DNA of 54,157 bases, taken from assembly GCA_009693705.1 (NCBI GenBank), contig SHWS01000008.1, forward strand, positions 1-54,157. The letters are read 5' to 3'. The stretch's first letter is position 1. Each line of letters starts with the position of its first letter. Below, one piece after another: positions 37,867-45,412 of the stretch. Under the pieces are notes generated by a model. The model was not told the origin of the DNA. It made no database searches and saw only the letters and a program-made list of their open reading frames with translations. Position numbers and translations under genes: made by a program. This DNA comes from Pelagibacteraceae bacterium. GTDB lineage: Bacteria; Pseudomonadota; Alphaproteobacteria; Pelagibacterales; Pelagibacteraceae.

Positions 37867-38979
37867 ATGGCATTAAAAGATTTTGCCTTTAAAGTTTTAA
37901 ATACTAATAAATTTGCTAGATATGGAATAATAGAAACCCATAGAGGCAACATTGAAACACCAACATTCATGCCCGTTGGTACTCAAGCTACGGTCAAAGC
38001 TTGCACTATAGATGATATTAAAAAAACAGGATCTCAAATAATATTATCAAACACTTATCATCTAATGATTAGACCAGGTGTAGAAAGAATTCAATCTATC
38101 GGTGGGTTGCATCAGTTTATGAACTGTGATTTGCCAATTTTAACTGACTCTGGTGGATTTCAAGTAATGTCTTTATCTAAATTAAATAAAATTGATAGAG
38201 AAAAAGGTGCAATTTTTAATTCACACGTAGATGGAAAAAAATTTTTTCTTAGTCCCGAAGAAAGTATAAGAATTCAATTAGGATTAAATTCCGATATATT
38301 AATGATAATGGATGAGTGTCCTAAAAAAACTAATGATTATAATTTGATAAAAAAATCAATGGAATTATCACTTTATTGGGCAGAAAGATCAAAAATTGCT
38401 TTTGGTAAAAATCCACACAAAGGATTATTTGGAATAGTTCAAGGTGGTTTATTTAAAGATCTTAGAGTTAAATCTTTAAATGAGTTAGTGAACATTGGTT
38501 TCGATGGTTATGCTATGGGTGGGTTAGCTGTTGGTGAAACTCAAGAAGAAATGTTTTCTGTTTTAGATGATGTTAAAGAATTTCTGCCAAATAACAAACC
38601 ACATTACTTAATGGGTGTGGGCACGCCTTCTGATATATTGGGTGCTGTTAAAAGGGGTATAGATATGTTTGATTGCGTATTACCAACCAGATCAGGTCGA
38701 ACAGGCTTAGCATTTACTTGGGAAGGTAGAGTTAATATTAAAAACAATAAATATCAAAAAGATAATTCTCCTTTAGATTCCAATTGTAACAATTTAAACC
38801 TAAATAAATATTCAAAAAATTATTTGAATCATTTATTTAATACCAACGAAATACTTGCATCAATGCTTTTAACTTTACATAATATCAATTTTTACCAAGA
38901 ATTAATGTATAAAATTAGAGAAAATATTCAAATAGGAACTTTTGATGATTTTCATGACAAATATATTAGACAATTATAA
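37867..38979 (+). CDS. tgt: tRNA-guanine transglycosylase with degenerate zinc site
   Basis: Tgt replaces guanine 34 with a queuosine precursor in GUN-anticodon tRNAs. The 370-residue protein has catalytic Asp94 in LTDSGGFQ, the nucleophile Asp269 in DMFDCVLPTR, and the base-recognition segment AMGGLAVGE. The structural zinc site is altered. Aligned without gaps to the canonical C-x-C-x2-C...H pattern, Cys307 and His338 remain, but the second and third cysteines are Asn309 and Leu312. It lies nine bases after the cyclophilin gene and is the last gene of the ssb-gyrA unit; queA is not adjacent. Confidence 0.93.
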   Translation: MALKDFAFKVLNTNKFARYGIIETHRGNIETPTFMPVGTQATVKACTIDDIKKTGSQIILSNTYHLMIRPGVERIQSIGGLHQFMNCDLPILTDSGGFQVMSLSKLNKIDREKGAIFNSHVDGKKFFLSPEESIRIQLGLNSDILMIMDECPKKTNDYNLIKKSMELSLYWAERSKIAFGKNPHKGLFGIVQGGLFKDLRVKSLNELVNIGFDGYAMGGLAVGETQEEMFSVLDDVKEFLPNNKPHYLMGVGTPSDILGAVKRGIDMFDCVLPTRSGRTGLAFTWEGRVNIKNNKYQKDNSPLDSNCNNLNLNKYSKNYLNHLFNTNEILASMLLTLHNINFYQELMYKIRENIQIGTFDDFHDKYIRQL

Positions 38980-39246
38980 TTTATCAAAACTTCAATTTTA
39001 AGATTTTTAATCAGTTATTTAAAAATTTTTCTTTAATATGAAATTATTTTTAGGATCATTATATTGCTATAATTAGAATTTTTATTTGTTTAATTCAAAT
39101 TCTCCAAAAAACACTTATTTTATAAGTCAAATTAGCTACATTTTACCTATAAAAATTAATTATATGTAAATAAACTTATTCTTTAAAACCTGATATTAAA
39201 AATTCACAAAAATTTTAATTAATAAAAGTTTGCCTTTTGTCTTTGA

Positions 39247-39318
39247 TAAGTGTAAAGAATTCACTTTTGGTAATAAAAAATATTTTTTTTTATTGTTTAA
39301 ATTTTTAAGTGTAAAGAA
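39247..39318 (+). repeat. 13-base direct repeat upstream of tRNA-Lys
   Basis: TAAGTGTAAAGAA occurs at 39247-39259 and again at 39306-39318, a 59-base offset. The first copy continues into TTCACTT, so AAGTG-N9-CACTT (39248-39266) forms a small inverted repeat. A further CACTTAA at 39355-39361 can pair with TTAAGTG at 39305-39311. Confidence 0.8.
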
Positions 39319-39352
39319 ATTTAAAAATTTTATTTAAAACTTGACCAAAAGT
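39263..39352. repeat. 9-base inverted repeat upstream of tRNA-Lys
   Basis: ACTTTTGGT (39263-39271) and its exact reverse complement ACCAAAAGT (39344-39352) bracket 72 bases of very AT-rich DNA that contains the second copy of the direct repeat. The right arm overlaps the TTGACC candidate -35 element. Confidence 0.7.
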
Positions 39353-39371
39353 TTCACTTAAAATTTTAAAT
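39341..39371 (+). promoter_or_regulatory. Candidate promoter for tRNA-Lys
   Basis: TTGACC (39341-39346) matches the -35 consensus in five of six bases. A weak -10, TTAAAT at 39366-39371 (four of six), lies 19 bases further on. Transcription would start near 39378, giving a leader of about 20 bases before the tRNA. The -35 match is the only TTGAC in the spacer, which gives it some weight. Confidence 0.35.
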
Positions 39372-39400
39372 AAAAACTTTTTGTTAAATTATTTTTATAC

Positions 39401-39476
<76 letters not shown>

Positions 39477-39490
39477 AAAATATTTTAAAC

Positions 39491-40312
39491 TTACGCAATA
39501 GGAGGATAATCAAGCATAACTCCGTTCATCCATTCATTTAAACTTTTAATTCGATTTTCAGAGGAGGGGTGTGTGCTCATAAATTGAGGTTGTTCTTTTC
39601 CTTTGTTAAGTTCTTTCATTCTTTCCCAAATTTTAACAGTCTCTCTAATATCATATCCAGAAAGTGATGAAAAAATCATACCAAGATAATCAGCTTCACT
39701 TTCTTGTTTTCGATTAAATGGATTCATAATGCCTATTTCAGATAAAAGACCCACTGTATCTATGCCCGTAGTTCTATTGATTTCAGATAAAATTCCACCG
39801 CTAGCTATATCAACAATTCTTGTTCCGACATTTAATACCATTCCTCTACTTGCTCTTTCTACTGAATGTTTAGCTACCGCATGAGCAATTTCGTGTCCCA
39901 TAATAGCAGCAAGACCATCGTTATTTTTTGTTACCTCAAGTATGCCTGTGTAAATGGCAATTTTACCACCAGGCATGCACCATGCATTTTTAACTTTATT
40001 ATTATCAATTAAAATATATTCCCAATTAAAATTAGTTGTCGGATCTTCTATATTTGAACGATTAAAATACACAGTAATTGCATTCTCCATTTTTTTTCCA
40101 ATTTTTTTTATTACTTCTAAAGTTTTAATATCGTCACTTAATTTTTCTTTTTCTTTAATTTTTTCATAAATTTGGGCCGCTTGAGAATTTAGTTTAGACT
40201 CGGGAATTATTTTAAATTGTTTTCGATCTGTAATTGGTACCGTTGAGCAAGAAGGTAGCACGATACTACAACATCCACACCCGATATATGATAAAAATTT
40301 TCTTCTATTCAT
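39491..40312 (-). CDS. M48-family metallopeptidase, predicted Tat-exported lipoprotein
   Basis: The 273-residue protein begins MNRRKFLSYIG, a twin-arginine type signal, followed by a lipobox ending at Cys22 (VLPSC). It should be exported folded and lipid-anchored. The zinc protease motif HEIAHAVAKH is near residue 139, and the third ligand Glu is in ESEADYLGM. The C-terminal HPSSENRIKSL segment is typical of periplasmic M48 quality-control proteases such as the LoiP/BepA group. It is convergent with tRNA-Lys. The tatABC genes at 25-26 kb supply its likely export route. Confidence 0.88.
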   Translation of the reverse strand: MNRRKFLSYIGCGCCSIVLPSCSTVPITDRKQFKIIPESKLNSQAAQIYEKIKEKEKLSDDIKTLEVIKKIGKKMENAITVYFNRSNIEDPTTNFNWEYILIDNNKVKNAWCMPGGKIAIYTGILEVTKNNDGLAAIMGHEIAHAVAKHSVERASRGMVLNVGTRIVDIASGGILSEINRTTGIDTVGLLSEIGIMNPFNRKQESEADYLGMIFSSLSGYDIRETVKIWERMKELNKGKEQPQFMSTHPSSENRIKSLNEWMNGVMLDYPPIA

Positions 40313-40342
40313 TTTAGATAATTAAGTTATTATATTTTCTTT

Positions 40343-40420
40343 ATGAATCTTAACAACAAAATTTTATTATCTTTGTTTATTGTTGCAATAATTTTTGTTA
40401 TATATTCAAGTTATAATTAA
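40343..40420 (+). CDS. Possible 25-residue single-span membrane peptide
   Basis: An ATG-initiated frame encodes MNLNNK, then a hydrophobic core (ILLSLFIVAIIFVIY) and ends SSYN. It fills most of the gap between the M48 gene and the DUF502 gene and stops one base before the ATG of the latter, as expected for a coupled leader gene. No strong ribosome site is visible. In AT-rich DNA, T-rich frames readily look hydrophobic, so this is only a candidate. Confidence 0.3.
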   Translation: MNLNNKILLSLFIVAIIFVIYSSYN

Positions 40421-40421
40421 A

Positions 40422-41036
40422 ATGGAAAAAAAAGTTAAAAAATCAATTTACGCAACTTTGAGAAATTATTTCTTGACTGGTGTGGTAGTTTTAATTCCTA
40501 TTGGCTTTACTTTATACCTAACCAAATTATTAATTGGTATTTCATCTAATATTATTCCACAAAATATAAATCCTAATAGTTATCTTCCATTTAATATACC
40601 TGGTGTTGAGATACTTATTACAATAATCTTTATTACTATTATCGGTGGATTATCCTTATCTTTTTTGGGAAGAAGAATTTTAAAGATAATTGATGAGCTG
40701 TTTAAAAGAATACCTCTTTTAAGAACAGTTTATTCTGCGATAGTCCAAATGACAGAAGCTGTTTCAAATAAAAATAATGACAAAAAAAGTGTTGTACTTG
40801 TCGAGTTTCCAAGAAAAGATGTTTGGGCTATTGGATTTGCAACTAGAGAAAATACCGGTGAAGTCTCAACAAAGCTTAATAAAAAATTAATTAATATTTT
40901 TATACCAACAACGCCTAATCCTACTAGCGGTTTTTTAGTTATGATTCCTGAAGAAGATGTGATTTATCTAAATATGTCTTTTGAAAATGCTTCAAAATTT
41001 ATCATGTCAGCTGGCTCTTCTACAGATAAAAATTAG
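40422..41036 (+). CDS. DUF502 family membrane protein
   Basis: The 204-residue protein has two membrane spans (about residues 17-40 and 58-80) and the DUF502 hallmarks LTGVVVLIPIGFTLYL, RRILKIIDELFKRIPLLRTVYSAIVQMTEAV and FIPTTPNPTSGFLVMIPEEDV. Its biochemical role is unknown. In alphaproteobacteria it is frequently next to recG, as here, where it is convergent and overlaps recG by four bases. An in-frame TTG at 40395 would add nine residues; ATG 40422 matches the family start better. Confidence 0.88.
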   Translation: MEKKVKKSIYATLRNYFLTGVVVLIPIGFTLYLTKLLIGISSNIIPQNINPNSYLPFNIPGVEILITIIFITIIGGLSLSFLGRRILKIIDELFKRIPLLRTVYSAIVQMTEAVSNKNNDKKSVVLVEFPRKDVWAIGFATRENTGEVSTKLNKKLINIFIPTTPNPTSGFLVMIPEEDVIYLNMSFENASKFIMSAGSSTDKN

Positions 41037-43084
41037 ACAATATCGTTTATTATATCGGCTTTATCATACAATTTAATCAGAGGTTTAAATTTACTTATAT
41101 CCTCTCCAGTTGTTTCTATTCTTTTGATTTCTTTTTCTGCTAATTCAAAAAGATCTAAATTATGTAGGGGGTCAGCTAACTTGAAAAGTTTTAAACCGCT
41201 TTGTTTAAAACCCAGAATATCTCCAAAGCCTCTTATTTTCATATCTTCTTCTGAAATTTTAAAACCATCGTTACTATCTTTTAATATACGAATTCTTTTT
41301 TTGGCATTTTCACTTAAATTTGATTTAAACATCAATATACAAAATGATTCTTTGGAGCCTCTACCTACACGTCCGCGCAATTGGTGTAATTGTGATAAAC
41401 CAAATTTATTTGCATTTTCAATTACTATGACATTTGCATTTGGAAAATCAATACCGACTTCGATAATTGTAGTTGAAACTAAAATTTTAAACTCGTTTTT
41501 TAGAAATTTATTTAAAATTTTTTCTTTTTCATTAACATCTATTTTCCCATGCAATAAGGCAACTTGATTTGGAAAAAAATTGCTTAAATATTCAAATTTC
41601 TTAATAGCCGATGAATGATCAATTTTTTTAGACTCTTCAATTAAAGGGCATACCCAGAATACTTGATTACCTAAGTCAATTTCTTTTTTAACAAATTTAA
41701 TGACCTCTTCAATTTTGTCATCAAATTTACTCAATGTTTTTATTGGTTTTCTTAAATTGGGTTTTTCTTTAATAATAGAAAGATCCATATCCCCATAAAT
41801 AGTCATTGTTAATGTTCTTGGTATAGGTGTTGCAGTCATTAACAAAACATCGCAATTATTTCCACCTTTATCGGATAAATTTTTTCTTTGATTTACGCCA
41901 AACTTATGTTGCTCGTCAATTATAATGAGTCCTAATTTTTTAAAAGAAATTTTTTTTTGAAATAAAGCGTGAGTACCAAAGATGACATTAATCTGATTAT
42001 TAATTAAATTTTTTAAGATATCTTTTTTTGCTTGATTTTCAGATTTTCCAGATAGTAATTCAATATTGAAATTTTTAGGGAAAATTTTTTTAGCTAACAT
42101 ATAATGTTGTCTTGCTAATATTTCAGTTGGTGCCATTATAGCTACTTGAAAATTTGAATTAACTACATTGATTGCTGCTAAAAGTGCGACTATTGTTTTA
42201 CCACTACCTACATCTCCTTGTAATAATCTAAACATTTTAGATGATGATTTTAAATCTTGATTTATTTCATTTAAGGTTTTTTTTTGGTCATTGGTAAGTT
42301 CGAAATCTAATTTTTCTAATATTTTTTTTTGAAATTCATAATTAAAATCTTTTTTATCTTTTTTATTTTTTTTTATTTTTTTTCTAACCTCAGAATTGAC
42401 CAAGAATGTACAAAATATTTCATCAAAGGCTAACCGCTGATAAAAGTTTTTTTTATAAAGTCCTATATTTTCAGATTTATGCAATTCTATGATAGCTTCA
42501 TTCCATCTAATATTCTGAAATTTATTTGAAACATGTGTTGGATGCCATTCATCTAATATAGGTAAATTTTTTAAAATTTGGTTAATAATCTTATTATAAA
42601 CCTTTTCTGATATTCCATCAGTTAATGAATAATTATTATGCTTTGTTTTAATTATACTAGAGTCCTCTGATATATATTTTGGGTTTGTAAGCTGATATTT
42701 GTTTCTGAAAAGTGTAATTTTTCCGCTAATTGTTATTTCTTTATTTAAAGGTAATATTTTTTTAATATAGCCTTCGTAACTATTAAAAAAAATACATTCA
42801 ATCTCGCCAGTATCGTCTTTACAAAAAACTCTATTTGGTAAATTTCTAACTCTTGGAAATGAGTACTTATATGGAAAAACCGTTACAGTTTGGTTTTCAC
42901 CAATTTTTAAATCTATAATTTTACTAGAAATACTTCTATCAGTAAATGATTTGGGCATTTTCCAAATTAAATCAAAAATAGTATTAATTTTTTTTTGTTT
43001 TAAAATATTAGCCGTCTTAGTTCCAACACCTTTTAAAATCGATAAATCTGATAATAAATAATTATAATTAGTTTTATAAACCAT
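41033..43084 (-). CDS. recG: ATP-dependent DNA helicase RecG
   Basis: RecG remodels stalled replication forks and Holliday junctions. The 683-residue protein has an N-terminal wedge/OB domain beginning LSDLSILKGVGTKTANIL. The helicase core follows with Walker A GDVGSGKT, DEQH box IIDEQHKFGVNQR, MTATPIPRTL, VSTTIIEVGIDFPNANV and QLRGRVGRG. Its length is normal. It is divergent from sdhE with a 21-base gap. Confidence 0.97.
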   Translation of the reverse strand: MVYKTNYNYLLSDLSILKGVGTKTANILKQKKINTIFDLIWKMPKSFTDRSISSKIIDLKIGENQTVTVFPYKYSFPRVRNLPNRVFCKDDTGEIECIFFNSYEGYIKKILPLNKEITISGKITLFRNKYQLTNPKYISEDSSIIKTKHNNYSLTDGISEKVYNKIINQILKNLPILDEWHPTHVSNKFQNIRWNEAIIELHKSENIGLYKKNFYQRLAFDEIFCTFLVNSEVRKKIKKNKKDKKDFNYEFQKKILEKLDFELTNDQKKTLNEINQDLKSSSKMFRLLQGDVGSGKTIVALLAAINVVNSNFQVAIMAPTEILARQHYMLAKKIFPKNFNIELLSGKSENQAKKDILKNLINNQINVIFGTHALFQKKISFKKLGLIIIDEQHKFGVNQRKNLSDKGGNNCDVLLMTATPIPRTLTMTIYGDMDLSIIKEKPNLRKPIKTLSKFDDKIEEVIKFVKKEIDLGNQVFWVCPLIEESKKIDHSSAIKKFEYLSNFFPNQVALLHGKIDVNEKEKILNKFLKNEFKILVSTTIIEVGIDFPNANVIVIENANKFGLSQLHQLRGRVGRGSKESFCILMFKSNLSENAKKRIRILKDSNDGFKISEEDMKIRGFGDILGFKQSGLKLFKLADPLHNLDLFELAEKEIKRIETTGEDISKFKPLIKLYDKADIINDIV

Positions 43085-43105
43085 TATAACTAATATATTG
43101 TATTA

Positions 43106-43372
43106 ATGAAAATCAATATAGAGAATTTAAAGAAAAAAATTATTTACAGATCAAATTATCGTGGCACTAAAGAAATGGATAAACTTTTAAGTGCTTTTAC
43201 TAAAAAATATATTAATCAATTTAATTTTTTGGAGCTTGAGCAACTGGATAAATTTTTAAATATTGATGATAATAATCTTTATAATTTTTATAATGGTTTA
43301 GTCACTGATTTCAATTTTGAAAAAAACCAAATAAATGATTTATTTAAAAATTTTAACTTTGAAAAAGAATAG
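43106..43372 (+). CDS. sdhE: FAD assembly factor SdhE
   Basis: SdhE promotes covalent flavinylation of succinate dehydrogenase SdhA. The 88-residue protein has the key RGxxE motif (YRGTKEMDKLL, about residues 18-28), followed by the helical FLELEQLDKFLNIDDNNLYN segment. The length is standard. It lies beside recG as in many alphaproteobacteria; mfd, often the next gene, is not here. Its TAG stop abuts the 3' end of the opposing tRNA-Ser with no base between them. Confidence 0.9.
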   Translation: MKINIENLKKKIIYRSNYRGTKEMDKLLSAFTKKYINQFNFLELEQLDKFLNIDDNNLYNFYNGLVTDFNFEKNQINDLFKNFNFEKE

Positions 43373-43462
43373 TGGCGGAGGGACTGGGATTCGAACCCAG
43401 GAAAGAGTTGCCCCTTTGCCGGTTTTCAAGACCGGTGCTTTCAACCGCTCAGCCATCCCTCC
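43373..43462 (-). tRNA. tRNA-Ser (anticodon TGA)
   Basis: Read on the minus strand this is a 90-nt class II tRNA. The acceptor stem is GGAGGGA/TCCCTCC with discriminator G and encoded CCA. The anticodon stem CCGGT/ACCGG encloses the loop CTTGAAA (anticodon TGA). A long variable arm AAAGGGGCAACTCTTT and a T-arm CTGGG-TTCGAAT-CCCAG follow. The long variable arm confirms serine identity. Confidence 0.97.
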
Positions 43463-43546
43463 GTTAGCAAGCTTTTATAATTAAAATTATTTAATTCAAC
43501 TTTAAAATGGTCTAATTAGTTTTAAAATTAAAATTATCGTATTTGT

Positions 43547-44424
43547 ATGAATAATCAATTTACCAGAGGTCTTATACTTAGTGCACTAGGTTCTTTTTGG
43601 TGGGGTTTCTTTGGTTTAATATATTTTAAATACATATCTTTTATTGGACATATCGAGGTTGTTATTCATAGATGCTTATGGACTGCATTTGCATTGTTAA
43701 TCACTACTTTTTATTTTTCTAAATGGCACTATTTTTTTAAAATTTTTTTTGATAAAAAAAAATGGTTTTGCTTTTTTTTTCTGCCTTTTTAATTTTTATT
43801 AATTGGAGTGTTTGGATTTATGCAGTTTCTGTAGATAAAATTATTGACGCAAGTTTTGGATATTTTATTATGCCAATATTAAGTGTTCTGTTTGGATATA
43901 TTTTTTTTAAAGAAAAACTCAATAAAAAAAGAATTCTTTCTATAGTTTTAGTTTTAATTTCAATCGTCTTTTTAATATTAATTAATTTTAAAAATTTACC
44001 TTGGGTAGGACTTGTGGTTGGAATTAGTTGGTCTTTTTATAATTTGGTAAGAAAAAAAATTAAAATTGATACTGATATAGGCCTTCTTATCGAAAGTTTA
44101 TATATATTACCATTTGCAATTTTAGCTTTTTATTTAATTTTTCAAAATAACCTTAATGATTTTACATTTTCAGATCCATTATTAATGATGTTAATATTTT
44201 TAGCAGGGCCGATGACTTTAATACCATTACTTCTTTATGTTAAAGGTGTTGAATTAAGCAGCCTAGGAGCTGCCGGGATGATTTTTTATATAACACCTTC
44301 ATTGCAATTTATTTTGGGTTATTTTTATTTTGGTGAAGAGTTTTCGTTTATTAAATTTTTAAGTTTTATCTTAATTTGGATTGGTGTAATCATTTATCTT
44401 AAAGATTTATATGAATCTAATTAG
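43547..44424 (+). pseudogene. rarD: RarD/EamA-type transporter interrupted by a frameshift
   Basis: Two overlapping frames together encode a ~290-residue DMT-superfamily permease of the RarD type with about ten membrane spans. The first frame (43547-43792) gives GSFWWGFFGLIYFKYISFIGHIEVVIHR; the second (open from 43762) gives FINWSVWIYAV, ASFGYFIMPILSVLFGY and SSLGAAGMIFYITPSLQF. The join needs a -1 shift between a run of nine A (43754-43762) and a run of nine T (43772-43780). It could be a real mutation, a base-count error in sequencing, or slippage during expression. RarD specificity is not well established. The end overlaps mltB by 14 bases. Confidence 0.82.
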
Positions 44425-45412
44425 ATATTTTTTTTTAATTTTTTTAGTAAATATTTCTTTCGCATCATCAAATATACAAGTTGAATTTGAACAATGGAAA
44501 AAAAAATTTGAAAAACAAGCTTTAATAAATAAAATTTCAAAAAAAACTCTTGATAAGACTATTATTAATGTTCAATACTTAGCCAAAGTTATTGAATATG
44601 ACAATTTTCAACCCGAGGTATATGAAGATACAAATACCTATATTAATAAAAGGAGCACAAATAAAAAAATTGATAAAGGTGTAGATTATTTTAATGATAA
44701 TAAAGATCTAATAATCGAGGTTGAAAAAAAATTTCAAATTGAAAAAGAACTATTGTTATCGTTAATGGGAATTGAAACTAATTTTGGAGCGCAATTGGGT
44801 CAAATGGATACATTGTCGGCTTTAGCCACTTTAAGCTTCGACAAAAGAAGATCAGCCTTTTTTACAAATGAGTTATTAGTTTTATTGAAACTCATCGAGG
44901 AGGACAAAGTTGATTATAAATCATTATATGGTTCTTGGGCAGGAGCGTTCGGTTTTTTTCAATTTATGCCATCATCAATAAATAGCTATGCGATTGATTA
45001 TGATAACAATAATACAATTGATTTAAAAAGTCCTAGTGATGCATTTGCTTCAGCAGCCAATTATTTAAATAAATTAGGATGGAATAGTAATCAACCTTGC
45101 TTTTATAAAATTAATCTTTCCGAAGACATACCAAAGAAATTTTTGAATGATTCAGCAAATAATATAATTAATAAAAAAAAATTAAAATTTTTTATGCGAT
45201 ACATAAAAAACAATAACGATCTAGCTAAAATAGACCAAAACTTTACAGCCGCAATCATTACACCTGATAAAAGTATAATAGCTAATTCTGAAAAATTAAA
45301 TCCATCGTATATAGTATTTAGTAATTATGAAATTATTTTAAAATGGAACAGATCACTAAGATTTGCATTAGCAGTATGCACACTCAAAGATAAATTTGAA
45401 AATGAATTATAA
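44411..45412 (+). CDS. Lytic murein transglycosylase (MltB type)
   Basis: This 333-residue protein has an N-terminal signal peptide (YFFLIFLVNISFA, cleavage near residue 19) and no lipobox cysteine. The SLT_2/MltB catalytic domain has the active-site Glu in LLSLMGIETNFG, followed by LATLSFDKRRSAFF, SWAGAFGFFQFMPSS and ASAANYLNKLGW. It should cleave glycan strands in the periplasm to anhydro-muropeptides, which NagZ (22.5 kb) can process after uptake. It is the first intact gene of a tightly packed run to 51.9 kb. Confidence 0.92.
   Translation: MNLIRYFFLIFLVNISFASSNIQVEFEQWKKKFEKQALINKISKKTLDKTIINVQYLAKVIEYDNFQPEVYEDTNTYINKRSTNKKIDKGVDYFNDNKDLIIEVEKKFQIEKELLLSLMGIETNFGAQLGQMDTLSALATLSFDKRRSAFFTNELLVLLKLIEEDKVDYKSLYGSWAGAFGFFQFMPSSINSYAIDYDNNNTIDLKSPSDAFASAANYLNKLGWNSNQPCFYKINLSEDIPKKFLNDSANNIINKKKLKFFMRYIKNNNDLAKIDQNFTAAIITPDKSIIANSEKLNPSYIVFSNYEIILKWNRSLRFALAVCTLKDKFENEL

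Larger units (their letters stand above)
38980..39400. other. 421-base non-coding, AT-rich spacer between tgt and tRNA-Lys
   Basis: This is the longest gene-free stretch in the window. I find no credible coding frame, only very short ones such as a 12-codon ATG frame near 39037. The right half (39240-39361) holds a 13-base direct repeat, a 9-base inverted repeat and several copies of AAGTG/CACTT, described separately. No DnaA box (TTATCCACA type) is visible. It could hold the tRNA-Lys promoter and perhaps a small RNA, but the sequence does not prove either. Confidence 0.8.

Noticed and set aside
38980-39400. Replication origin in the long spacer
   Set aside because: No DnaA box (TTATCCACA-like) and no convincing TTAA-N7-TTAA CtrA site was found, dnaA, hemE or parAB are not nearby, and genes on both sides keep the same main orientation.
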